This document shows positions 8,354-15,917 of a stretch of 64,000 nt of DNA, piece by piece. The translations under genes were made by a program, and so were the position numbers. The DNA lies in assembly GCA_910575615.1 (NCBI GenBank), contig CAJTEX010000011.1, forward strand, positions 42,739 through 106,738, in the 5' to 3' direction. The notes under the pieces were generated by a model. It had not been told where the DNA came from. It saw only the letters and a list, made by a program, of their open reading frames with translations, and ran no database searches. Positions within the stretch are counted from its first letter, which is position 1, and each line of letters starts with the position of its first letter. The stretch comes from Bacteroidales bacterium. Lineage in GTDB: Bacteria > Bacteroidota > Bacteroidia > Bacteroidales > Muribaculaceae.

Positions 8354-9802
8354 TTGGCTGGAATATCACAGATACAGACCGGGCAGCCCCTCAACAAGCG
8401 GCAATGCCTTATATTGGCCGCGAAGCTGTCGTGGCCCGCTATGATGGCGCAGCTGTCAAGCATCGTCATGCAATATATCGACACCGCCATGGTAGGCCAG
8501 CTCGGCGCAGACGCCTCCGCCTCGATAGGCCTGATGGCCAGCAGCCTGTGGCTGTTCTGGGGTGTATGCTCGGCGGCAACGGTCGGATTCTCCGTGCAGG
8601 TCGCCCACCGCATCGGGGCCAAGGACTACACCGGCGCGCGGAAGGTGCTTCGCCAGGCCATCTGCGCCTGCCTCGCCGTTGGCCTGGTAGTGGCATTGAT
8701 CGGCGCGAGCATCGCCCCGGGCCTCCCGCAGTGGCTCGGGGGCGCCCCGCAGGTGAGACACAACGCCTCGGTCTACTTCCTGGTGTTCGTGCTGGCCCTG
8801 CCGGTATTGATTTTCAACTACCTCGGCTGCGGCATACTGCGCGCGTCGGGCAACATGAAGGTGCCGGGAGGTCTCAACGTGATGATGTGTCTGCTCGATG
8901 TGATTTTCAACTTTCTGCTCATATTCCCCTCACGCGACATCAGCCTGCTGGGGATGGGATTCACCATCCCGGGGGCCGGGCTGGGGGTGCTTGGGGCCGC
9001 CCTCGGGACAGTAATCGCCGAGGTGATAACCTCATCGCTTGTGATGTGGTATCTATGCTGCCGACAGGATGACATGAGGATTTTCCATACCGGCGAACAC
9101 GGTTCGTTCAAGCCCTCGGGCAACATCATCCGCAACGCCGTCAAGGTGTCGGCCCCGGTGGCCCTCGAGCATGCCATCATAAGCGGCGCGCAGATAATGA
9201 TCACACTCATCGTCGCCCCGTTAGGGGTGATAGCGATAGCGGCCAACGCATTCGCCGTGACCGCCGAGAGCCTCTGCTACATGCCCGGATTCGGCATAGG
9301 CGACGCCGCCACCACCCTTGTCGGGCAGAGCTACGGCGCGCGCCGGCTCGACCTGGCCAAAAGGCTCGGATATGTCACTGTCGGGATGGGAATGGCCGTG
9401 ATGACCATAATGGGGGCGATACTCTACGTCACTGCCCCCTATGTGATGGGGATGCTCTCACCGGTAAAGGAGATATGCGACCTCGGCACGGAGGTTTTGC
9501 GCATCGAGGCCTGGGCCGAACCGATGTATGCCGCCTCGATCGTGGCATACGGCGTGATGGTCGGCGTGGGCGACACGGTGGTTCCCGCAGGGATGAACTT
9601 CGTGAGCATCTGGCTGGTGCGCCTCCCCATCGCGGCGATACTCGCCCGCTCCATAGGGCTCCACGGGGTATGGCTGGCGATGTGCATAGAGCTTACATTC
9701 CGCGGCGTGATATTCCTCGTGCGCCTCATACGTGGCAGCTGGCTGCGCAACGGCCTGAAGACGGCCCCCGCCGAAGCTCCGTCGTTTGACCCGCAGCCCT
9801 GA
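8354..9802 (+). CDS. MATE family efflux transporter
   Basis: A 482-aa inner-membrane protein with about 12 hydrophobic helices in two related halves, the MATE pattern. It should export cationic or other small molecules in exchange for Na+ or H+. Family-like stretches include QYIDTAMVGQLGADASASIG, NYLGCGILRASGNMKVP and GFGIGDAATTLVGQSYGA. No ATG opens the frame; the start proposed is TTG at the first codon (LAGISQ...). It follows patB by 60 bases on the same strand and probably shares its transcript, so its cargo might be a product or toxin handled by the lyase (inference). Confidence 0.9.
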   Translation: MAGISQIQTGQPLNKRQCLILAAKLSWPAMMAQLSSIVMQYIDTAMVGQLGADASASIGLMASSLWLFWGVCSAATVGFSVQVAHRIGAKDYTGARKVLRQAICACLAVGLVVALIGASIAPGLPQWLGGAPQVRHNASVYFLVFVLALPVLIFNYLGCGILRASGNMKVPGGLNVMMCLLDVIFNFLLIFPSRDISLLGMGFTIPGAGLGVLGAALGTVIAEVITSSLVMWYLCCRQDDMRIFHTGEHGSFKPSGNIIRNAVKVSAPVALEHAIISGAQIMITLIVAPLGVIAIAANAFAVTAESLCYMPGFGIGDAATTLVGQSYGARRLDLAKRLGYVTVGMGMAVMTIMGAILYVTAPYVMGMLSPVKEICDLGTEVLRIEAWAEPMYAASIVAYGVMVGVGDTVVPAGMNFVSIWLVRLPIAAILARSIGLHGVWLAMCIELTFRGVIFLVRLIRGSWLRNGLKTAPAEAPSFDPQP

Positions 9803-9811
9803 GCCGCGCCG

Positions 9812-10453
9812 TCACTCCTCCCCCTTTGGCTTTTCAGGCCCGGAGGTCATGGAGAGTATAGGCAGATGCCAGTCCCATTTCAGGGCACACATCCTCAGGG
9901 CTATGATTATCAAGGCGCAGGCAATCTGACACCCGACCGCGCCAAGCCCGAGCAGCCCGGCCAGCCAGTAGACCACCCCGCCGGCGATGCAGGCCGTGGC
10001 GTAGATGTCTTTCCTGAAAAACAGGGGCTGCTCGTTGATGAGGATGTCGCGCAAGACACCGCCGAAAGAACCGGTTATCACACCCATCACCACCGCCACC
10101 CACATTGGATAGCCCGTGGCGAGGGTCTTTTGTATGCCGATGACCACGAAAAGCGCCAGCCCCAGGGTGTCGAATACAAACAGCATGCGGTTGTTGCTCA
10201 CGAGCATCTTGCGGAAAAGAATCACCACGGCAAGGGATATGCCGGTCACGCCGAGGTAGAGGAATGTCTGCATCCAGAAAACGGGGATGTCGAGCAGGAT
10301 GTCGCGCAATGTGCCGCCACCGATGGCCGTGACCAGGCCGACGGTGTAAGCCCCGAACCAGTCGAAGCGGCGGAATGCAGCCAGCCGTATGCCCGAGATG
10401 GCAAACGCGATAGTGCCTATGACCTCAATCGCGGTCAGAAATGTAGTTTCCAA
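9812..10453 (-). CDS. TRIC-family cation channel protein
   Basis: A 213-aa membrane protein of the prokaryotic trimeric intracellular cation channel family (formerly UPF0126). It has seven hydrophobic segments and an internal duplication. The paired signatures GGGTLRDILL (near residue 46) and GGVLRDILINEQP (near residue 132) are seen. A stop lies just upstream in frame and there is no ATG, so the start must be TTG (METTFLTAIEVIG). It begins 31 bases after nth and converges with the MATE gene. Its role in ion balance is inferred from the family. Confidence 0.9.
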   Translation of the reverse strand: METTFLTAIEVIGTIAFAISGIRLAAFRRFDWFGAYTVGLVTAIGGGTLRDILLDIPVFWMQTFLYLGVTGISLAVVILFRKMLVSNNRMLFVFDTLGLALFVVIGIQKTLATGYPMWVAVVMGVITGSFGGVLRDILINEQPLFFRKDIYATACIAGGVVYWLAGLLGLGAVGCQIACALIIIALRMCALKWDWHLPILSMTSGPEKPKGEE

Positions 10454-10484
10454 TTGACAGCGCAGTTACAGGAGGGTTTTACAA

Positions 10485-11144
10485 TCATTTTTCCTTACGC
10501 GTGGCCTCTGTGTAGTGCCTGCACCATTCCCTGATGCCGCAATTCAGGCAGTCGGGGCGGCGCGCCTTGCAGACGTAGCGTCCGTGGAGAATCAGCCAGT
10601 GGTGGGCCAGCGGTATCTGCTCCTCGGGGATGTTGCTCACCAGCGCCTCCTCGGTCTGCCTCGGGGTCTTGGAGCCTGTGGTCAGCCCGATACGCTCCGA
10701 GACCCTGAACACATGGGTGTCGACGGCCATCGCCGCGCGGTTCCAGACCACGGAGAGCATCACATTGGCGGTCTTGCGTCCCACTCCGGGGATGGTCAGC
10801 AGGTCATCGATGTTGTCGGGCACCTCCCCGCCGAACTCCTCGGTCAGCTTGCGGGCCGCGCCAAGCAGCGATTTGGTCTTGTTGTTGGGATATGACACCG
10901 AGCGGATGTAGCCGTAGACAGTCTCCTCGTCGGAGGCGGCCAGCGAGGCCGCGTCGGGGAAAGCCTCGAAAAGGAGCGGAGTGACCATGTTGACACGCTT
11001 GTCGGTGCATTGGGCCGACAGTATCACGGCCAGCAGCAGATGAAACGGGGTGTCGTAATGAAGCTCCGTCTTGGGTTCGGGCATCTCGGCGGCGAAACGG
11101 GCCAGCACCTGCCGGTAACGTTCCTTCAATGATATGCGGGGCAT
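10485..11144 (-). CDS. nth: Endonuclease III (DNA glycosylase/AP lyase)
   Basis: A base-excision repair enzyme that removes oxidised pyrimidines and nicks abasic sites. The helix-hairpin-helix LLTIPGVGRKTAN carries the nucleophile Lys124, and VDTHV carries Asp142. The [4Fe-4S] loop is complete at Cys192, 199, 202 and 208 (C-x6-C-x2-C-x5-C). The length of 219 aa fits. It lies downstream of pheS on the same strand but is separated from it by a 210-base stretch with hairpins. Confidence 0.97.
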   Translation of the reverse strand: MPRISLKERYRQVLARFAAEMPEPKTELHYDTPFHLLLAVILSAQCTDKRVNMVTPLLFEAFPDAASLAASDEETVYGYIRSVSYPNNKTKSLLGAARKLTEEFGGEVPDNIDDLLTIPGVGRKTANVMLSVVWNRAAMAVDTHVFRVSERIGLTTGSKTPRQTEEALVSNIPEEQIPLAHHWLILHGRYVCKARRPDCLNCGIREWCRHYTEATRKEK

Positions 11145-11355
11145 CGGGCTATGAGGCTTTAGCTATGTTTTGCTTGGTCTGATGAAGAAATAAAGCTGAC
11201 CGGGCACCATATCCGGCAGCGGCCTGCAAGGCAGGCTTTAGGGAGGAAGAGGCCACTATCAGCCCGCAGGGACGCGCCAAAGCGCGTCCCTGCCAATCGG
11301 CTATGCCGCCCGGCCCTGCACAGGGGCAGGCACGTCATCGGCTATGCCGCCGGAA
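11145..11355. repeat. Intergenic hairpin and direct repeats between nth and pheS
   Basis: GCAGGGACGCGC (11266-11277) pairs perfectly with GCGCGTCCCTGC (11282-11293) around a CAAA loop. No T-run follows on either strand, so it is more like a REP-type palindrome than a terminator. ATCGGCTATGCCGCC occurs twice (11296-11310 and 11337-11351), with a small palindrome CCTGCACAGGGGCAGG between. No gene is seen. Confidence 0.6.
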
Positions 11356-12375
11356 TCAGTGGGCGTGGGTGAACTCTTTGAGGAACCTGACATCGTTCTC
11401 CGAGAAGAGACGCAGGTCGTTGACCCTGTATTTCAGGTTGGCGATGCGCTCCACACCCATACCGAGGGCGAAGCCTGAGTAGACCTTCGAGTCTATGCCG
11501 CAGGCGTCAAGCACGTTGGGGTCGACCATTCCGCAGCCGAGGATTTCGACCCATCCTGTGTGCTTGCAGAATCCGCACCCCTTGCCTCCGCAGAGGTTGC
11601 AGGAGATGTCCATCTCTGCCGACGGCTCGGTGAAGGGGAAATAGCTCGGGCGCAGACGTATCTTGGTCTCGGGCCCGAACATCTCGCGGGCGAAGTAGAG
11701 CAGAGTCTGCTTGAGGTCGGCGAAAGACACATCCTTGTCGACATAGAGAGCTTCGACCTGATGGAAAAAGCAGTGGGCGCGCGCCGAGATGGCCTCGTTG
11801 CGGTAGACACGTCCGGGGCATACGATGCGGATGGGGGGCTGGGTATGCTCCATGACGCGCGACTGCACGGAAGATGTGTGGGTGCGCAGCAACACGTCGG
11901 GGTTGCGCTGTATGAAGAATGTGTCCTGCATGTCGCGGGCCGGATGGTCCTCGGCAAAGTTGAGCGACGAGAACACATGCCAGTCATCCTCGATTTCAGG
12001 CCCCTCGGCCACGGTGAAGCCCAGACGGCGGAAAATCTCCACTATCTCGTCGCGCACAAGCGACAGAGGATGGCGGGTGCCAAGCGCGATCGGGCTTGCC
12101 GAACGGCTCAGGTCAAGAGAGTCGTCAAGGGTCTCGGCCGACTCGGTGGCGGCCTTCAGGGCGTTGATTTTCTCAGTGGCGAGAAGCTTCAGGGCGTTGA
12201 TTTCCATCCCGACGGCCTTCTTCTGGTCGGCGGGGACATTACGGAAATCGGCCATCAGGTTGCTGACCTCTCCTTTCTTCGAGAGATATTTGATTCTGAG
12301 GGCCTCGACCTCTTCCGGAGTGGAGGCCTGCAGGGTCTCGATCTCAGCCTTGAGACTATGGATTTTTTCTAACAT
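11356..12375 (-). CDS. pheS: Phenylalanine--tRNA ligase alpha subunit
   Basis: Forms the catalytic half of the (alpha-beta)2 phenylalanyl-tRNA synthetase. A coiled-coil tRNA-binding arm fills residues 1-85. The class II catalytic core follows with motif 2 (RVYRNEAISARAHCFFHQVE) and motif 3 (GFALGMGVERIANLKY). A stretch CNLCGGKGCGFCKHTGWVEILGCGM is a CxxC...CxxC insertion normal for this subunit. The ATG giving MLEKIHSLKAEIE is used; an upstream in-frame TTG adds three residues. pheT is not adjacent, as is usual in Bacteroidales. The length is 339 aa. Confidence 0.97.
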   Translation of the reverse strand: MLEKIHSLKAEIETLQASTPEEVEALRIKYLSKKGEVSNLMADFRNVPADQKKAVGMEINALKLLATEKINALKAATESAETLDDSLDLSRSASPIALGTRHPLSLVRDEIVEIFRRLGFTVAEGPEIEDDWHVFSSLNFAEDHPARDMQDTFFIQRNPDVLLRTHTSSVQSRVMEHTQPPIRIVCPGRVYRNEAISARAHCFFHQVEALYVDKDVSFADLKQTLLYFAREMFGPETKIRLRPSYFPFTEPSAEMDISCNLCGGKGCGFCKHTGWVEILGCGMVDPNVLDACGIDSKVYSGFALGMGVERIANLKYRVNDLRLFSENDVRFLKEFTHAH

Positions 12376-12463
12376 TCTGTTCAAAAAGCTTTAGAGGCGG
12401 ACAAATCCGTCAGGCATCCTCTTGGGTTAAACGGGTATTCGTGGCGGCCGGGGGCCGGCCCTC

Positions 12464-13042
12464 TCACTCCTCTGTCTCGGCGTCGAGCGCTGAGGCTATC
12501 GAGGCGAAAATCTCATCCACCGAGCCACTGCCGTGGATGGGACGGTACTTCCCCTCCTTGATATAGAAATCGCGCAGGGGTGTGGTCGACTCGTGGTAGA
12601 CCTTGAGGCGGTTCTGGATGGTCTCGAGATTGTCGTCGGCACGGCCTGTCTGGGCGCCGCGCTTGATCATGCGGTCGACCAGCTCATCCTCCGGCACCTC
12701 CAGCCCCACCACATGGTGGATTTTCTGGCCACGTTTCTCCAGGAAGCGGTTGAGCGCCTCAGCCTGGGGGATGGTGCGGGGGAAACCGTCGAGAATCACC
12801 CCGTCTTTTGCTTTGGGGTCATTGTCGATGATTTCTTCAAGGATCTTTATCATCAGGGAGTCAGGTATGAGCTGTCCCTGGTTGATGTATGTCTTCGCGA
12901 TCTGACCGATTGGGGTCTTGCGGGCGATATGGTCACGCAGCACCTCACCTGTCGAGATGTGGTGCAGTCCGTAACGTTCGATAAGTTTTTCGCTCTGGGT
13001 GCCCTTTCCGCTGCCCGGAGCGCCGAAAATCACAACATTCAT
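12464..13042 (-). CDS. adk: Adenylate kinase
   Basis: Balances ATP, ADP and AMP in the cytoplasm. The P-loop GAPGSGKGTQ lies at residues 7-16, the AMP site includes ISTGEVLRDHI, and ILDGFPRTIPQAEAL is intact. The LID domain is of the short form, without the zinc-binding Cys, giving 192 aa. It lies between hpt upstream and pheS downstream on the same strand. The 119 bases to hpt and 88 to pheS suggest separate or partly coupled expression. Confidence 0.97.
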   Translation of the reverse strand: MNVVIFGAPGSGKGTQSEKLIERYGLHHISTGEVLRDHIARKTPIGQIAKTYINQGQLIPDSLMIKILEEIIDNDPKAKDGVILDGFPRTIPQAEALNRFLEKRGQKIHHVVGLEVPEDELVDRMIKRGAQTGRADDNLETIQNRLKVYHESTTPLRDFYIKEGKYRPIHGSGSVDEIFASIASALDAETEE

Positions 13043-13161
13043 TTATCTGTGTTCACAATGTCGTTTACTTGGGAATAGCCCGTTGGAGGGCAACCACGGC
13101 TCCGCTGGGGAAGCCGGGGCGTGTTCTCACACCGTCAGAAAGTCGGCGTCATGCCTTGGAT

Positions 13162-13707
13162 TCAGTCAGCCTGCTCCTTCAGGACATAGATGTCCTTGAG
13201 GTTGCGCGCGAGGCCGTCAAGGTCGAGGCCGAATCCGATGATGAACTTCGGAGGAATCGAGAAACCGACATAATCGGGCTTCACGTCGCAGCGGAGCGAC
13301 TCGGGCTTGAAGAGCAGCGTGGCCACCTTCAGCTCGGCGGGGTTCTTCTTCTGCAGGTCATCGAGCAGGCGCTTGATGGTGTGGCCCGTGTCGACGATGT
13401 CCTCGACAACGATCACAGTGCGTCCCTCGATATCCTCTCCGAGGCCCATAACTTCCTTCACCACACCGGTGGTCGATGTCCCCTCATAGCTCTTGAGGCG
13501 TATGAACGAGATTTCCGCATCTGTCTCCACCTCCCGGAAAAGGTCGGAAGCGAATGGGAAAGCCCCGTTAAGCACACAAAGGAAGAGAGGACGTTTTCCA
13601 CGGCACTCTTCGGTAATGGTCTTTGCAAGTTCCTTGACGCGAGCGTCAATCTTCTCTTTAAGGATATAAGGCTCGAAAGTGAGCCCGTTATATGTGACTT
13701 CTTTCAT
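13162..13707 (-). CDS. hpt: Hypoxanthine phosphoribosyltransferase
   Basis: Salvages hypoxanthine and guanine to IMP and GMP using PRPP. The PRPP loop VIVVEDIVDTGHTIKRLL is clear, with SFIRLKSYEGTSTTG before it and KPDYVGFSIPPKFIIGFGLD near the end. The ATG giving MKEVTYNGL (181 aa) is chosen. A longer in-frame extension would cross the promoter 19 bases upstream and is not credible. Confidence 0.96.
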   Translation of the reverse strand: MKEVTYNGLTFEPYILKEKIDARVKELAKTITEECRGKRPLFLCVLNGAFPFASDLFREVETDAEISFIRLKSYEGTSTTGVVKEVMGLGEDIEGRTVIVVEDIVDTGHTIKRLLDDLQKKNPAELKVATLLFKPESLRCDVKPDYVGFSIPPKFIIGFGLDLDGLARNLKDIYVLKEQAD

Positions 13708-13725
13708 CAGGTTGGAATAATTGTG

Positions 13726-13757
13726 CAAAATTAAACAATTTTTCCCCACTTCCCAAA
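13726..13757 (-). promoter_or_regulatory. Full promoter for hpt
   Basis: On the minus strand, TTTG (13754-13757), a 20-base spacer and TAATTTTG (13726-13733) match the Bacteroidetes consensus exactly. It fixes the hpt start at 13707. Confidence 0.85.
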
Positions 13758-13851
13758 CCGCCACCCCGATTTTTCTCAGATTTTAATCCACCATATTTCC
13801 ATATAGCCGTTCACATAGGCCAAGTCAGTCACAAAAAGAGTCCTTATTGCT

Positions 13852-14214
13852 TTATAGATTGTCGCCTCCCTCACATTCGGCAATAATTCGCTGAATATCT
13901 TTTTTAAGTTCAGGGATATGCCTCACAACCAGGCCCCACAAAAATTCGGGCTCCACACTGTCGTAACCGTGTATGATCCGGTTGCGTGTGTTGATAATTT
14001 CTTTGGCGTTTGGAATCTCAAATGCAGGGTCTTTCTTCCGTATGCGGTTGATTGCTTCCCCCATTATCTCCGTCTTGCGCTCAACTGCACAAATCCTCAA
14101 TCTGTCTTTTTCAAACAAATCAAAGCGTCTGGGATAGTCTGCAAAAAATCCCTCCAATTCATTTATAGCGTCCAAAACATCCTGAAGATGTTTCAGCACA
14201 TACTCATCAGCCAT
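13852..14214 (-). CDS. hepT: HepT-like HEPN toxin (DUF86)
   Basis: The toxin half of a HepT/MntA toxin-antitoxin module. HEPN toxins of this type act as RNases. The R-x4-H-x-Y signature is intact at Arg77, His82 and Tyr84 (RNRIIHGY). In characterised modules the partner MntA silences the toxin by adding AMP groups to that Tyr. The length of 120 aa fits. The ATG overlaps the mntA stop by 8 bases, so antitoxin is made first. The region is visibly richer in A+T than the flanking genes, a sign of transfer. Activity in this strain is inferred. Confidence 0.88.
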   Translation of the reverse strand: MADEYVLKHLQDVLDAINELEGFFADYPRRFDLFEKDRLRICAVERKTEIMGEAINRIRKKDPAFEIPNAKEIINTRNRIIHGYDSVEPEFLWGLVVRHIPELKKDIQRIIAECEGGDNL

Positions 14215-14512
14215 AGATCAGATGCTTTGTGCGGTTCACATTCTGAATGAAGTATTTGTTCTTCAAACCCTTCTCGACAACCAAATCAACTTTTCTGCCC
14301 AGGACTTTCTCCAAGGCCTCCTGAAAATCGAAATAGTTGGAGACGTAATCCCACTTCTCATGGTCAGTTGTGTCAAAGTTGACAAGCAAATCCACATCAC
14401 TTTGGTCGTTGAACCTATCTGTCAGGATAGAGCCAAACACAGCCAAAGTCTTGACCTTATGCTTCCGGCAAAGGTCAATGATTCGTTGCAGGTTCAATTC
14501 AATCAACTTCAT
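14207..14512 (-). CDS. mntA: MntA-like minimal nucleotidyltransferase antitoxin
   Basis: The antitoxin partner of HepT. The fold is a minimal DNA-polymerase-beta-type nucleotidyltransferase. The GS-x10-DxD motif is complete (Gly27, Ser28, Asp39, Asp41), and a third acidic residue appears as Asp76 in KVDLVV. The start giving MKLIELNLQ (101 aa) is used. An in-frame extension would reach past the -7 element at 14533 and is rejected. The pair is transcribed from mntA into hepT. Confidence 0.87.
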   Translation of the reverse strand: MKLIELNLQRIIDLCRKHKVKTLAVFGSILTDRFNDQSDVDLLVNFDTTDHEKWDYVSNYFDFQEALEKVLGRKVDLVVEKGLKNKYFIQNVNRTKHLIYG

Positions 14513-14532
14513 GGTCTGTTGTCTTGTAAGTG

Positions 14533-14540
14533 CAAAGATA
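14533..14540 (-). promoter_or_regulatory. -7 element for the mntA-hepT module
   Basis: TATCTTTG on the minus strand lies 20 bases before the mntA ATG. No clear TTTG is present at the -33 position. Confidence 0.5.
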
Positions 14541-14545
14541 ATCAT

Positions 14546-14874
14546 TCTTCCTTATATAAAAACGTTCTGGCCTTAAAATCGTCAAACCATATTTACATTG
14601 TTTCCTCCCGCCATGTCAACAAGGACTTATGCTCTTACACCCTTTCATAACACGCCTATTACATTTTCCACATATTGACTTACAGCAGTTTAATTTAAAC
14701 CTATGAGTCTCAATTTTAAAACGCCCGACTGCATTTCACATCTTTTAACTATCGGGGGGGGTAATTGCTAATTTTTCTTTAACTTTGCGTCCAAGTTCTA
14801 CATTTATCTGGTTGTTATGAAGACATCATCAAATAACCGACATCACTGTTTTCCACTTTAAATTTTCACGCCTA
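14546..14874. other. AT-rich intergenic region with a G8 tract before a -7 element
   Basis: No gene is seen. A run of eight G (14754-14761) ends 18 bases before TAACTTTG (14780-14787), so it occupies the -33 position of the promoter for the following barrel gene. The rest is A+T-rich. Confidence 0.6.
14780..14787 (+). promoter_or_regulatory. -7 element for the barrel protein gene
   Basis: TAACTTTG, followed by CG, matches TAnnTTTG. The -33 site is replaced by the G8 tract. The leader to the ATG is about 85 bases. Confidence 0.6.
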
Positions 14875-15600
14875 ATGATTAGAAAATTCATCTTCGCGTT
14901 TGTGTTGACGTTCACTGGACTTTGTTGCCATGCTGAGGGCTACAACATTCTTGGAGTTTCCTACACGAACACCTTCTACCATTTCAACGACGATTACTCC
15001 TGGGACATCAACGGGATTGCTCTCAAAGGGGGCGGGATAAGCTATCTGCATGGATTCATGCCCAATCCTTCAATCCCAGGGGCATTTGAAATTGGACTTA
15101 ACATCAACTTTGGCCAAGGTACTTCCAGCGAATCCGAAGAGACCAAAATCGGAAGCTCCATTGTCAATGCGAAATACAAACTCACAGACATCAATGTTCA
15201 AATCCCTGTGAATGTGGCATACAAAATTTCGTTTGACTCAAAGACATCCCTCACCCCGTATATCGGCGTTGACTTCAAACTTCATATGCTTTCAAAAATG
15301 AAGTCATTAGGCTACCTGTACACGCCAGACAGCACCGACAGCCTCGAACTGCTCCCAACGAAATTTGAGGAGGATTGGAGCAACCTGTTCGACAAAAAAG
15401 AAATGGGAGGCTCTCAATATACATACAATCGATTTCAGCTCGGATGGCACATCGGACTCAGACTGCAATATGACATGGTTGCGTTTGGAGTACAATACGG
15501 CACCGATTTCATCCCCGCTTACAATGAACTAATCCAAGGAGTAGGCACGCCGAAAGTAAAAACTTCCACAACAAACATTTCGCTTGCTTTCTGTTTCTGA
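14875..15600 (+). CDS. Predicted outer-membrane beta-barrel protein
   Basis: A 241-aa exported protein with a signal peptide (MIRKFIFAFVLTFTGLCCHAEG). Alternating strands follow, such as FEIGLNINFGQG, INVQIPVNVAYKISF, SLTPYIGVDFKLHM and GWHIGLRLQYDMVAFGVQYG, with a final aromatic residue (ISLAFCF) as expected for barrel assembly. It resembles the PorT-like barrel families of Bacteroidetes, but I do not recognise a specific one. The gene stands alone, is flanked by a terminator, and is A+T-richer than most of the window, like the adjacent toxin-antitoxin pair. Confidence 0.75.
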   Translation: MIRKFIFAFVLTFTGLCCHAEGYNILGVSYTNTFYHFNDDYSWDINGIALKGGGISYLHGFMPNPSIPGAFEIGLNINFGQGTSSESEETKIGSSIVNAKYKLTDINVQIPVNVAYKISFDSKTSLTPYIGVDFKLHMLSKMKSLGYLYTPDSTDSLELLPTKFEEDWSNLFDKKEMGGSQYTYNRFQLGWHIGLRLQYDMVAFGVQYGTDFIPAYNELIQGVGTPKVKTSTTNISLAFCF

Positions 15601-15628
15601 CATCAAATAATTTGTCTTTTTCATAATC

Positions 15629-15670
15629 CCCCCATCTCTCGCCTGCTATAAAGATGGGGGATTTTTTATT
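15629..15670 (+). terminator. Terminator after the barrel protein gene
   Basis: CCCCCATCT (15629-15637) pairs with AGATGGGGG (15652-15660), followed at once by ATTTTTTATT. A classic intrinsic terminator 28 bases after the stop. Confidence 0.85.
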
Positions 15671-15851
15671 GACGTCCGGCAATTTGTTTAACTGACTGGC
15701 TTGAGCGAGTTTATGCATTGGCATACCCCCTCATTCCAGTGAATGCGTCAGCTGGCCGGGGAAAACACAAAGTCAAATAGAGTCCGAAAGTTTTTTAACG
15801 GACAGCAATCACTTTTTTCAGAGAAAGATTGCAGTAGCCGTAGACAAACAG

Positions 15852-15893
15852 AACACCCTGCGTAGCGGGCACGTGGCCGCCCCACAGGGTGTT
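15852..15893 (-). terminator. Terminator after the GLUG protein gene
   Basis: AACACCCTG (15852-15860) pairs with CAGGGTGTT (15885-15893). Read on the minus strand, the hairpin lies 25 bases beyond the stop and is followed by a mildly T-rich CTGTTTGTC. The stem is perfect, the tail weak. Confidence 0.55.
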
Positions 15894-15917
15894 TGTTGGA
15901 TTTCTGTCAGGTCGCGG

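Noticed and set aside
13043..13161. Possible riboswitch between hpt and adk
   Set aside because: The GC-rich stretch has only short, weak stems (CGGCT/AGCCG, GTGT/ACAC) and matches no riboswitch consensus I know.
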